Source: Progne subis subis | Lineage: Eukaryota; Chordata; Aves; Passeriformes; Hirundinidae | NCBI GenBank assembly: GCA_022316685.1 | Contig: JAKJHU010000038.1 | Location: forward strand, 1,660,384-1,724,383 | Reading direction: 5' to 3' | DNA: 64,000 bases | Shown here: positions 1-11,800 of the stretch, in pieces | Numbering within the stretch: the stretch's first letter is position 1 | How the letters are laid out: the number at the start of each line of letters is the position of its first letter | Position numbers and translations under genes: made by a program | Notes under the pieces: generated by a model | Database searches by the model: none | What the model was told of the DNA's origin: nothing | The model's input: the letters and a program-made list of their open reading frames with translations, nothing else

Positions 1-872
1 AATGTATGTGGCTAAAAGAGCTCTTCCAGCCTGCCAGTTGATCTGGGTATAAAAGGCAGAATAAGAAAAAAGAAGCAATCTTTAATTACTCTTCCCCATC
101 TTAATGTTTTAAACTTATAAAGAAAAAAATAACAAGCCCGCATAATCCAAAACAACATGAAGAAAAACTCCTGGTCGTTAAGCAGAAACTACAAGTTCCC
201 CACATTTAGAAGACTTTTAAGCTTATTATTTCATTGATTTAAAGTGAGGTTGTGTCTGCTGCCAACAACATGCTTTAAAAAAAATATGTCAAATCTACAA
301 CTCCCAATGAAAATAAAGGCATGTAAGAGCAAACTAAAAATAAAACATACAGGAAGTGCAATTAAATTAAATTACATTGAACACTAACGTTCATTCTGCA
401 ATCACAAAAAAAAAAAATTCTAAAAACATTTTCTAAATTAAAAACTCCACCATCATCTTCTACAGCTAAAATAATATGCAACCTTTATACAATACAGTTT
501 TTCCAATAGAACGAAACAGATTAAAGAGCAGCATGCAAGAACAAAATTAAAACATGCAATTGTATCCACTAAACTCTGGAAGCCCAAAAATGATGATGCA
601 ATAAAAAACCACCCAACACCGTGACAGTAATGGCTCAACATTTTTTGCTATTTTGTTTAATAACTCATCACTTTATCTGTACTCAGTAATGAAGAGATGT
701 CACAGCAACTCATGTCTGTCTCTGTGCGCTCTATTCTTTCCTGCTTCTGTTTTCAGGGTAGGTAAAAAAAGAATCTTTTCTCCTAATCATCAGCAAACCA
801 GTACCAGATTTCACTTGTGGTAAAGTATGCTACCCATCAGTACAAGGCAGTGCTCCATAGAAACAACAAAGA

Positions 873-877
<5 letters not shown>

Positions 878-929
<52 letters not shown>
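878..929. repeat. Poly(A) tract, 52 bp
   Basis: Uninterrupted run of 52 A on the plus strand (poly-U in a METAP1D transcript). Confidence 0.95.
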
Positions 930-934
<5 letters not shown>

Positions 935-2506
935 AGGCAAGGTCTGAACACAGTTTTCTTTCAATTCCCTTAGGAATCGTGGTTCTATATGTCTTGAATT
1001 CCCAGGCAGAGGGGATCATGTTCATCAGTTATGGCAGCTCTTCTGGGCCTAAGTCCAGGTAGACTGCTTGTCTAAACTTGATGAAATATAGGCGCCATCA
1101 GGTAACAGCAGTGGTCAGGGAGACTCCTGAAATGTGTAACTGAAAACTAAAAAATGCAATTAAAACAAGGCTGTAGCCAAACAGCCCCTTTCTGCAAGAT
1201 GCAATAACTGTAAGGCAAAGAGTTTATAACACACAGACTGCTCCTTATATACATTATCTTGCCTTATGATATGAAAGCTGGATCGAGCAGACAAGCATAT
1301 TTTAACAAACATTGATTTTAAATAGAAATGCTTAGGAAAGAAACCACTGTGACAAATGCACATGGCTTGAATAGACAAAACATTAAAAAGAAGTCAATGC
1401 CCTGTAACCCACTCTCCCTCCCACTACATTACTTCAAAATATTTTCAAATTAAATTTTCACGCTAATAAGTATTGCTAGATCAACAGCACTGGGATGTGG
1501 TGTCTAGAAGCACTGCAAGCTACCCATCATGGCACATCATCATGTCAAACTGTCAAAGAGAAGAAGAGGCAGCAAGACTCTCACTAGATGTGCATTTTGA
1601 TGTGCTACGGCAATGTGCTTGTTTGGGAGTGGAGCAGGAAGGAGGAATCGAAAAAAGGAAAATTATCAATCCCCAGTTGATAAGATCATTGTAACTGGGT
1701 GTCCTACAGGTAGTTTTAGCACAGAAAAGGCCTTTTCAGACTGCATGCACAATCGAGTACTGCTTTGAAATCACAGATTGCAGCAGACCAGCATGACTGT
1801 CACTGAAGAATGCTCAAAAGCTCCTAAGCTTTTGTTTAATTTTCCTCTTGATTCACAACTATCACAATCAAAATCATGTCTACTATATCCATATATCATG
1901 GAAAGGAAAACCAGCTTAGATTTCATGACACAGACCTCCGCTGCAGCTTTAGCATCAAAACAGGTTCAAAACCAGAAGTAGATTGTCTTCAAGGTGACTT
2001 CTAGCCAAAATTCACATCTCTTCAGAATAAAAAAAATACCATAACACCGAAAAAATTATTTTTGGTAGCCTCAAATTTACACTCCAGCTATAGCTATACA
2101 TGGAAATCCACACAAGAAATGAAGTTAAGTGTGACAAACCAGCTAGAGAACAACCATGACACACAAATCCCAAATTTTACTGATGTGTGGTATGTTGTTT
2201 TTAGGGGCACCTTAAATTCAGCTTCCATTCTAGGCAGAGTAATTCAGTGCAAAAACTTGAGTAAAAGAAATTCTCTATCTAAATGTAGAAAGCCACTTTA
2301 CCTACGTCCACTGCTAAACTGCGTGTTTGCCTGGTAACTTAGGAGTAGCAGACACTAGGGCAGGCTCAGGCCCTGTTTCATCCTGCTGATGAAACCCTCC
2401 AGAAATTACTCCCTCAGCGCTACAGTTTCACCATCCATCAGCCAGTGCTCATGATTTCAGCCCCTTTTGTCTGCCTTAGCTATCTGCACTGTGAGCTCTC
2501 AGAGGC

Positions 2507-2507
2507 A

Positions 2508-2534
<27 letters not shown>
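2507..2534. repeat. Poly(A) tract, 28 bp
   Basis: Uninterrupted run of A on the plus strand. Confidence 0.95.
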
Positions 2535-2538
<4 letters not shown>

Positions 2539-4546
2539 TTACTATATGCTCACAGGACATTTGATCCTGTGATTTCTGGGAGTGAAGCTATCTGCTCTAA
2601 AATACAAGGTAATTCACTATTTGAGGTCCAGAATTTCTTGAGGAATGATTCAGTTCTTCATTCTTTCTCCTCAAATACTACATATTACTCTAAACAAGCT
2701 TACAGGCCACCAGAGATCTCTCATATACTCTACCACCATTCCTGATGTTGTAAGTAACAGAGCATGCAAGGACCAAATAGCCAGGCACTTCACAGCTTGA
2801 TCCTGCACATAGACCCGGGAGGGTCATCTTCCAGTACAGATTTTCGGAGTCTGTATTTTTGTCCCCTTTAATTTAATCTCTAAAGATTGTGAAGTGGTAT
2901 TCTTTATTTCACTGATTTTATGTATGAGTATAGAGGAGGTTAAATCAGTTATTTGGTTCTCTGCAGAACAGCACTAAGATTTGTGTGTATTGGTTGACAC
3001 TGCATTTGTGAGCCTGCAGAGTAGAAGACCAAAGTAAGACCTAAAGGAGAGACAAGGTTTGCCTTCTGTGCTGCCCAGAGGCAGCACTGAACCGAGTATC
3101 TTGAAGTAAAATCACAGACAAGGCTTTCCATTTCAGATTTTCCACCCTATTACACAGTATTATGCGGAGCCTTTGCTTCTACATCTGCAGCCAGGTAAGA
3201 CTGTCAGCAGTGCAGAAGCTGTGCACACGAACAGTTCTCACTCACAGATATCCATCCCCATGTCCAACCGTGAAGACAGAAAGAGCACTGTAAAACCCAC
3301 AGCAGCATAGCAGAAGCAGCAAGACAGCTCCCTACGATGGGGTGTCCCATTTTCTCGCTAGAGTCATTCCCAGAGCTTTCTGGTATTTTCCTCCAAGGTC
3401 AGTGGCCTACGCACAAAGCTCCACAACACGGCACCAGGGCAGCGAGCTTCTGCAGATGGTGGAAAAGTCCCAGAGTTCTGCCATAGGAATGGAAGGAGAA
3501 AGGAGCTCTTTTCTGCTTAGAGAAAGCTCCAGGTGAGCTTTAAGGAAAATTTTGCAAAGTGAAAAGTGATACATGCAAAATACATTTCCAAACATTTCCT
3601 TTTGCCCAAAGGATTGTGGCTGGGCTTACTTTCCTTAGCTTCTGGCAAATGAAAATGTACATGTCTGATTCATTTATCACAGGCTTAACAGTGGCAGATA
3701 TAGGACACTACCTGTAATCTGGGCACACAAGATAGAAGGCATGCAGAGTAGAGAAAGCATTCAAAAAAAGCTGAAACTAAGTACTCTTCAGGAACTTGTC
3801 ATTAACTTTGTCTCTATGTGGGTTTTAGCTGTAACCACAATGGTGACACTCTGGTGCCAGGGCAATGGCATCTTCCTGCAAAGGAGAAAAGACTTTAGTC
3901 TGAAACGATTGGCTACAAGAGAAGGTGTGGGTCACTAAAGCTGTTGATGTGGCAGAAAATGCCGGTTTTCAGCAGCTGTCCAGGACATCTGCTAATGACT
4001 TTCCTTCATTTAAAGGCAATCTTAGCTAATGCTGAGAAACCTCAGCTCACAGAAAAACCACACCCTACACCTCCACCCACAGCCAGAAGTGATAGATCTC
4101 ATAAGAAAAAAAGACACAGTGTGCTGCCAACAATACATTACCTCTCAACTGAAAGAACAATCAAACACTTTATTGAAAGGGGAATATTTTTCTCTTGTGC
4201 CTCAAACCATGAAAGTGCATGTCTTCCCCAGAGTTGCTGCACAGTTGAGATGGGAATAATTCCTCGCCTGCCTGATTATTTTCGAGACAGGCGTGAAACT
4301 ACCTTAGGATCATTTAAAAAATGCTGAAAGTGTACTACAATCAAATGGTTTGAACTTCCACCGTGCATCACTTGCAGCTCATAATGCTAATGTTAAATTC
4401 TGGAGCCATGAATCTGTCTACAAATTAATGGAAAATGTGAATTAATATTTTCTTCCAGCTAATTGCTCAACTTATCTATTCCACAGTGCAGCCAAGCACA
4501 TTTTATCTTGAAAACTCACAAGTTTTAAATCACTTTTTCTCATTTG

Positions 4547-4571
4547 AAAAAAAAAAAAAAAAAAAAAAAAA
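4547..4571. repeat. Poly(A) tract, 25 bp
   Basis: Uninterrupted run of A on the plus strand. Confidence 0.95.
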
Positions 4572-5641
4572 GAGAATTACAGGACATATTTACATATTTA
4601 ATTGTAAGTCTGGAATACCAGGAAACAGCCAAGCCTCCCAAAACCGTTACCTGTATAGTCTGTGGTTAATTTTTTTAAAAGCAGTAGGTTAAAAGTACTG
4701 GTAATTACTAGAGGTGAAGATTAATTGTTTGAGTTGTACATTTCTGAATTTCTTTTTAACAGTGAGAAAAATACAAAGAAAGAGATACTTCTACCACTTG
4801 AATATTAATAGCGCTAAGAAGATTTTTATGATTCATTCTTAACATGAGAATGGTATCTAATATGCTGAAAATTGTGGTTAAATATGCTTATCAAAATGCA
4901 AGCTACAGCAATTTTTAAAAAAGAAATATAGCTCCTGTTTCAAAATGCACCACCAAAAAGATGGAAACAGACTGATTCAGTAGCATATGGCAGCAAAAAA
5001 GCCTGAAATGAATACTTTGATTTCAGGAAAAAAAAAAAAAAAAGAAGAAAATAATCTAATTTTGAGCCCTTTCATTTCCCCCTAGAAATACTGAAAAGTT
5101 TGAATTTTGTAAAACCATGAGCCAAGGTCTGCAGATTTAAAAAAAAAAAGCAAGAAATGAACTGTATCAGAACCAGTGCCTAGTAAAAGATTCAGCAAAG
5201 CAGGTACTTTATTTATTTAATCACTTCCCAGATGCAGACCCCATAGCACACTTCTGTACAGTAACATGCAGAGTCCAACATAAAATGGCAGTTTAAAAGG
5301 TGATTACCAGTTTTACCATCCTAAATGTCAAAGCCATGTCTGACCAGAAAGAAACACGATGCAAAATTACATGTCTGCACTCTGTCTAGAGCCTGTAAAC
5401 CAGATCACTTCACATTGCCTCAGTCACTTGCTACACCTTCTTTATTAGTCCAACTAATGTTTCTAACTTGTGCAATGCTTCAGGATAGTTTGGTGATTTT
5501 CATATAAATACCCTGCTGGAGAAGAGCTCATTATTCCTTTAATATACACAGTTTTGGCTAACCTAACTATGAAGTATAGAAAATACTCAACCATGTATTA
5601 CTGACAAGGCTTGTCAGCCAAACTTGTGACCTATATGGCCC

Positions 5642-5676
5642 AAAAAAGAAAAAGAAAAAGAAAAAAGAAAAAAAAA
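5642..5676. repeat. (AAAAAG)n microsatellite
   Basis: Imperfect A5-6G units, purine-only on the plus strand. Confidence 0.85.
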
Positions 5677-7749
5677 GTGTGAAGTTTTGAAGCCATACTG
5701 CAACAGAATAAACTCCAGCTATGTCTCTCTGTTTTTATTAAAAATAGAAAAATTTTACTAACAGAGGGGAAAGAGTAACATTCTCAGAAAAATTTTGAAA
5801 ACAAACATCTCTAAAAGACTCGGCAGTCACAGAAGAATAAGCATCTCACAACGTCTCACATTCTGTGGTAGCTACAGCTTCTAGCCAGGTGCAGTTTCCA
5901 GGTTTCCCAGTGAGGAGCCTGTGGACAAATTCCCAGTTCCACAAGAGGCTGAACAAGGCAGCTCAGGCCCTTACCAAGCAGCCAGGCAGCCCGGGAACAC
6001 AAACTCCATATGCAATGGGTGCATCACACCCTGTCAGTCTGTAATGAATTGACTTGAAAAACCTGGCCCACAGTAAGTCACACAGATTATCACAGAATTC
6101 TTATTCATTGGTAGGGAAGCAAGATCAGGAATCAGTTATATCAGCATGTAACACAAAAGTAACTCATTTTACATGAGATGTCTTCTCATCAATTATTTCC
6201 CTGTGGCTCTAAACCCTGAAATTTCATTATAAGAAATTAGGGGCTTCTACTCTACAATAATTCACGTGTATAAAATAAATAGATCTCTAAGAGATTACTA
6301 TGATTTAAATCATCTAAGATACAATTGTAGATACAAATGCAGTTCTTTCATGTCTTCTACTTTATTACCAATAAAGTAGCACAGATTGAATTATGATAAT
6401 ACCTGAAACTGTGATAATATCTAATCAGACCACTTAGAAGCCAGTGAATCAGCACACAATCCATACTATTCTTAACTACAAACTGTGACCTCATGTGTCT
6501 GTGTTCTGGGTGTTTCCTAGTTTTCTTTTACAAAATAGTAAATTCAATTCACACTCATACGCATCACCTGTAAATTTTTTTTTGACTGCTCATCAAGAAA
6601 AGGTGACAGCTAAAATGCAGTCCAACCCATTGCTAGTCCATTCTGAAATGCATCATTTGAGCATACAGAATTTCACAAAGGTTTGTGGAAACCATTCACA
6701 CCCTAAAGGGTTGTGTGCCTTCTCTCTGGGTTGAAAGTGTTTGAATTCTGACATTAGCAAGGCAGAGACTATTCAAATAACTCCTCTATATGATTACTGA
6801 AATGTACTTTTTAATATCCGTAATAAGGTGAATTCTTAATTAACAAACAAGCAAATAAGGTAATAAATCAGTATTAAAACAGGAATAAGGCAAATTCTTT
6901 ATATAGAAGCTAGCATTAACAATCTTAATGGAATTACTTAACAATTAAGTAACTAAAACAGATTATTTGAATAGAATTTATTTATAACACTAGCATCTCT
7001 GTAATTTTTTTTTAATAAAGGGGTTTTTTATGCCAGCCTAAGTGCTTCTGATATGTGGAGAAAGCATTTAATCAGTATACAAACTTCGAAGATCTCTGCC
7101 GCTCAAATACACTTATGCAGAAACAATTCCATAAAACTTTCATAATTTATAAAAATGTAACATCAAATATATTTTTTAAAAAACAACCAAAAGAGGCTAT
7201 AAAAAGTAATTTTTGTTCAATAAAGGTAGAACAGATACCCTTAGGTGACCAGCAACCCAATTTAAATTACTTTTGTCTTTCAGCATTTGCAAATTAAATT
7301 ATACTGAACTGTCCAATTCGGGGAAAATTTGATTTCGTTTAATCAGCCTTAACTATGACAGTTTCACTTTCTCAAGTCTCTGCAAAAGCATATCCCCTGG
7401 GGAAGCTGAACTAGGTTTGATGCCTGAACGGAAGGTAAGAAGGCTTAACAAATTTAATTCGCTAGGTTCTTTTAACTGGACGACAGACAGGTGTTTAAGC
7501 GCGCATGGGACTGAAGACGGATGTAGGACACGGGCACACAACTTTAGCTTGAGAAAGGTTACGTGGTACAAAAGCGCTCGCCAGAGAACCTCAGTGCACG
7601 GGGGACAAGGGGCGCTGAAAAGCCCTTACAGACGGGCGTGCCAGCAGGTAAGAAGTTCTGCATTGAACGGGTTGGGAGAAGAAACACGTATACTTATGTC
7701 AGATTACTCCAGCAGCAAAGATCACCTCAGCGAAACTAGAGCAAAACAT

Positions 7750-8420
7750 TCCTACAGCCTTCCCGCACGGCGGGGTCCCGGGGAGGCCGGGAGCTGCCGT
7801 GTGCGGGCCCCAGGCCGAGCACGGCTCCGGGAGAACGCGCCTTAACAGGAGCCGAGACTTGACAGCTGCGGCCGCCGCTGCGAGGCCCCGCCGCCACACG
7901 CCGCCCCCCGCCCGGACGCCTTCGCGCGCCCCGGCCGGCGGAGCGCTGTCTCGCAGCCCTCGGCAGGCGCGGCGGCGGCGGGACCTTTTGCTCCTCGATT
8001 TCAAGGCGAGCCCCGAGTGAGCGGCGGCGGCCGGCGGGAAGGGCGGAGCGGCGGCCGGGCCCGCGCCTCACCCGGGCGGCGGCGGCGGCGGCGCGCACTC
8101 ACCTCCGCTCCGCAGCGCGCGGGCGGCTCTGGGCGCCGCCATGCTGCCCACGTGAGGCGGTCACGTGGCCGCGTGTGGCGGCGGGCCCGGAGCGCCCCCG
8201 ACCCGCCCTCAGCCGGCGCCAGCGCAGGTGTGAGGGCGGCGGGCGGGCTGCGGGGTGCGGGGAGTCCTCACCGCATCGCACCGCCCGGAGCTGCTGCTCA
8301 CTGCCCTTCTCTACGGCCACATCCTGCTCAGCTCCATGTCCCTAGCGGGATTGATGACTGCCCCTTCCGCCCGCGGCAGACGTGGCGGCGAGACAGAAAT
8401 GCCGAAAGTGGGACTCCGTC
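7750..8420. promoter_or_regulatory. METAP1D: CpG island, METAP1D promoter
   Basis: Strong CpG enrichment against AT-rich flanks. Just upstream of the METAP1D ATG are two CACGTG E-boxes at 8149-8154 and 8162-8167, 13 bp apart (USF/MYC/TFE-type). Long open frames on both strands here are effects of base composition. Confidence 0.8.
8103..8142 (-). CDS. METAP1D: Methionine aminopeptidase 1D, mitochondrial: first coding exon (partial gene)
   Basis: METAP1D removes initiator methionine from proteins made in mitochondria, using a metal-dependent pita-bread fold. Only the start of the gene is visible. The ATG at 8140-8142 opens MAAPRAARALRSG and then donor GTGAGT at 8097-8102, all in a CpG island. 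The short Arg/Ala-rich segment fits the beginning of a mitochondrial transit peptide, and the MAAP start resembles human METAP1D. Synteny supports it: in human, METAP1D follows HAT1 in the same orientation, as here. The conserved catalytic exons would lie to the left of position 1; I found no PDYVTTG- or PDWG-like exon in 1-8102. The identity therefore rests on position and 13 residues. Confidence 0.62.
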
Positions 8421-8605
8421 CCGCATGAGTCGCAACCATACTATTCCATGAGTGCGGGAGCTACCTCATAATTTTTTGCCATTAAAAAATAAACAACCCC
8501 CAACCATCTAAGCAAGCAAATACCACCACCCTCCCCTCAACTTGTACTCTTCAGAATAAAATATGAGCTACTCTTTATGAAGTAATTAATGAAAAGGAGT
8601 ATCTC

Positions 8606-8812
8606 GAAGGCAGGTGCCAAGAGGATGGTGCCAGACCTTTTTCAGTGGTGCAAAGTGACAGGATGAGGAGCAATGGCCATAACTGAAACACAAGTTTCAT
8701 CTCAATGTGAGGAAGAGCTTTATGATGAGGGTGGCAGTGCACTGGAGCAGGCTGGCCAGGGAAGGGCTGCAGTCTTCCTCTCCGGAGACATTCAAAACCC
8801 ACACGGATGCAT
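8606..8812 (+). mobile_element. CR1 LINE fragment
   Basis: Sense CR1: CAGGTGCCAAGAGGATGGTG, CAGTGGTGCAAAGTGACAGG and GGAGACATTCAAAACCCACA match the CR1 3' region, but the final 3' tail is missing. It lies directly beyond the METAP1D CpG island. Confidence 0.88.
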
Positions 8813-11800
8813 TTCAAAATATAGCAGTAATACAAGTAATCCTTTCTTACATCCTCACACACATGTATTGATCTTTGTGTCCTTACATACATTCATGTGT
8901 ACGCACAAAGTGGTAACCTGTGGGGTAGGCAAGTAAACTGTCAATTCAGAACTGAGGCTGTTTATCTCTAGATTTATTTACAACCTGGTATAGCCATTAG
9001 TAGTTTTTAACTTCCCATGTACAAGATTAATGATTTAGCTAAAAATAGACTCAAAGCCCAAGGTGGATGGGAATGCTGAGCATATTACACTTCAAGTATT
9101 TCTGACTTTAAGGAGCAAATTCCAAGCATTCTCGGATAAAAAATGTGCTGTGATCCCCTTAAACTTTGCTAGCTCCTTATCAGCTGCCACAGCATGATAA
9201 GCAGCCTATCATATAGCTTATATCCAGACTACATAGTAGTTTAAAGATAATACAGTACCTTGCACGGCTTCCAAAAAAAAATAAAACATTCCACTTCTTA
9301 TAGTCACATTCTGCATGAACCGACATGTTTCATCATCATTATTCAGTGAGGGGAGAATGATAAGATTGTCACAGAAATAAAGATACAGCAATAAATACAG
9401 AGGAAGCATTGCTCCTCGTGAGCACGATCACCCACTGCTCACTGGTGAGAGCTATGCATATTTCATTTGCAGGGCTGCAATGTGCACGTCTTCACTTTGT
9501 TCTTACAAAGAGGAATGTCTTCCTTTGTATTCTACAACATAGTATGGCAGCCTTTAAGGAGTGTGAATTGCATTAGGCATCATTTTATCCTCTTTTGTAT
9601 CTTGGCAAGGCTCTACAGACACTCAAACACTGGTTCTGTAACAGTGTAAAGTTCTGTGCAGTGTAAAGCAATCACACATTCTGCTGCTTGGCCAAAGCAA
9701 CGAACTATATATACTCTTGAGGGGGTGTGCTTAAAGAGAACAGCACACTTCACTTGAAAGTATCCATGTATGATGATTTGCCACGTTTTCCTCAACTGTC
9801 ACTACAGGAGAGAAATAAAGAGCTCTAAGGGGAACCTAGTCTCACCTTTCTTATTTGAGTCAGCAAGTATTTCCTACTCAGTGGAATAAGGCCACTGTTA
9901 GAGAAAATGAAGTGAATGCTCCGCTTTCGTGTGCATCTGTAAGCCCTAAATTCCTTATTGTAACATCCTGAAAATTGATTGATGGCATGACAAAATGGAG
10001 GCAATTCCAGTTATGCTGCTACCACCTTTGTAATTACCTTGTCCTTAAACGTCAGGCTATTTCACAAATAGTTGTAGATACTGACTAGTGGTTAGATCGG
10101 ACCAATTCTTTTTGCATGCCAGAAAACAAGAGGGGATCAATCAAATTACGATCAATTACATTTCAAGCAAACTGTGTAATTTTTGTAGTCTCTGGATGCA
10201 TCTTAAGCCTAACAACAGTTATTATTCAGTAGTCTCTAATTTATGCTTAGATGAAGGTTTTCTCATTTTGCTAAGAAATACAAACAACAGATAAAGTTTT
10301 TAGGACCTTTATAGCAGTGAAATAGGGGAGAATATCTCAGGAAAGAGAGACACACCAGATCCTCACACAGCAAGCCTGAAAAAAGCATACTCTGCTGTGT
10401 TCAAGTTGTCACCAAAAGCAGATACATCACTTTCTTCTTCATGTGTAAAATTATCTTTGGGTTACAATTGATAAATCCCTTGAAATATTTAAGATAGACA
10501 GTGATGTCTCAAGATGTCCTGAGCATCAGGGTGAGAGGCAGTTTTAGAGAAATCACTTTTCAGCCCAGGGTTTATTCAACATGTATGTGAAAGACTCTCC
10601 TTGAAGAATATTTCACATCCCATCTCACTTACATTGGTTCTGTGCTGTCAAAGCCACCAAGCACTAAATGTAGAATCTCAACTTTATTTCCTCCCAAAAT
10701 TGGGCAGGCTGATATTAAAATAAACAGAAGTGTGCTAAAGAAGACATAAAGCTAGGTTTTTACATGCAAGTTTCAAAGCAGTCTGTAACAGCCTGTTTAA
10801 GACAACAGAGTTTTATTTTAGGCACACAAAGAATCTTTTCTTAGGCTTAGATCCTAACTTCTGAGCTTAGGTTTAGACTTTCCTATCTAAGATTGTCTTA
10901 AAAGACGATTTAGCTCCACAGCAGCTTTTGCTGATGAGACTGGTGCTCTTTGGGTCCTGCTCTAATCACAAATAGGTGCTCTTTTTTTTCAGCACTGATG
11001 TTCATCTGATCTGGGGTGAGAGAGTTTGGAGCCTTGAACTTGCAAAAACCCAGGAATCTCCTACATCAGTGGTACAAAATATTTATAACCAGGTAAAACT
11101 ACACCAAATAAAACTTACATTACACCTCGAGGGAAAGAAAAATATAACATATGTACAGGTCCCCATCATATTAAATTAATTCTAGGCAAAGATTTTCTCT
11201 TTTCTATGAAACCATGAAGTCTAAAAACATGAACACCCTATACAGCTCGGAGAAAAGCCTAACTAGAAGAAAGGGAAGCAACTAAAAAGAGCAGCTATTG
11301 ACCATGGAACACCTCCCTTATTGCCCTACCATTTAGAAATAAAAAAAGGGATGTCAAGCTCTTCCCATTGATCTAGATTTTCTTTATGTTTTATCTCTTC
11401 AGCTCAAACTGTGCAACAACCACAAATGGAGAACATACCTCCTGTGTGAGGAATGTTTACAGCATTACATGTTCTTTTTTTACTAAAGAAAGAAGCTAGT
11501 GCTACTCTCAGAAAAAAACAGCGCATAGTACTGCTCCTGCTCTATAGATTATTTTTGTAAAGGCAAAGAGGGAATTCTGAATCCTCTTCCCAAGGCTTTG
11601 TCTTCATTGTCATTACCTGAGATTCCTCCAGTTTGGGTGGGAGCCTTATATCTGAAATGAGCTTTGAAGAGCCAAAGTAGGACATTTTTCCCAACCTTTT
11701 CTCTCTACCTCTGGACTGGAGAATTAAAAATATTTTTAACATGGAAGTCTGAAACTGTTAGATTAATGATCCTTTGTACACTAGCTTGTACCATTCTAGA

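Larger units (their letters stand above)
1..8102 (-). other. Probable METAP1D intron 1 (continues left of window)
   Basis: AT-rich sequence with poly(A) tracts and no exon of METAP1D or any other gene that I could recognise. It ends at the GTGAGT donor at 8097-8102. Open frames here are short, lack splice support and show no family resemblance. Confidence 0.55.

Noticed and set aside
3944..4327. 127-codon plus-strand open frame
   Set aside because: No family resemblance, Pro/Lys/Ser-rich by composition, no splice or promoter context; taken as chance.
7417..8451. Overlapping Arg/Ala/Gly-rich open frames on both strands
   Set aside because: Explained by the CpG island; only the METAP1D first exon has gene context.
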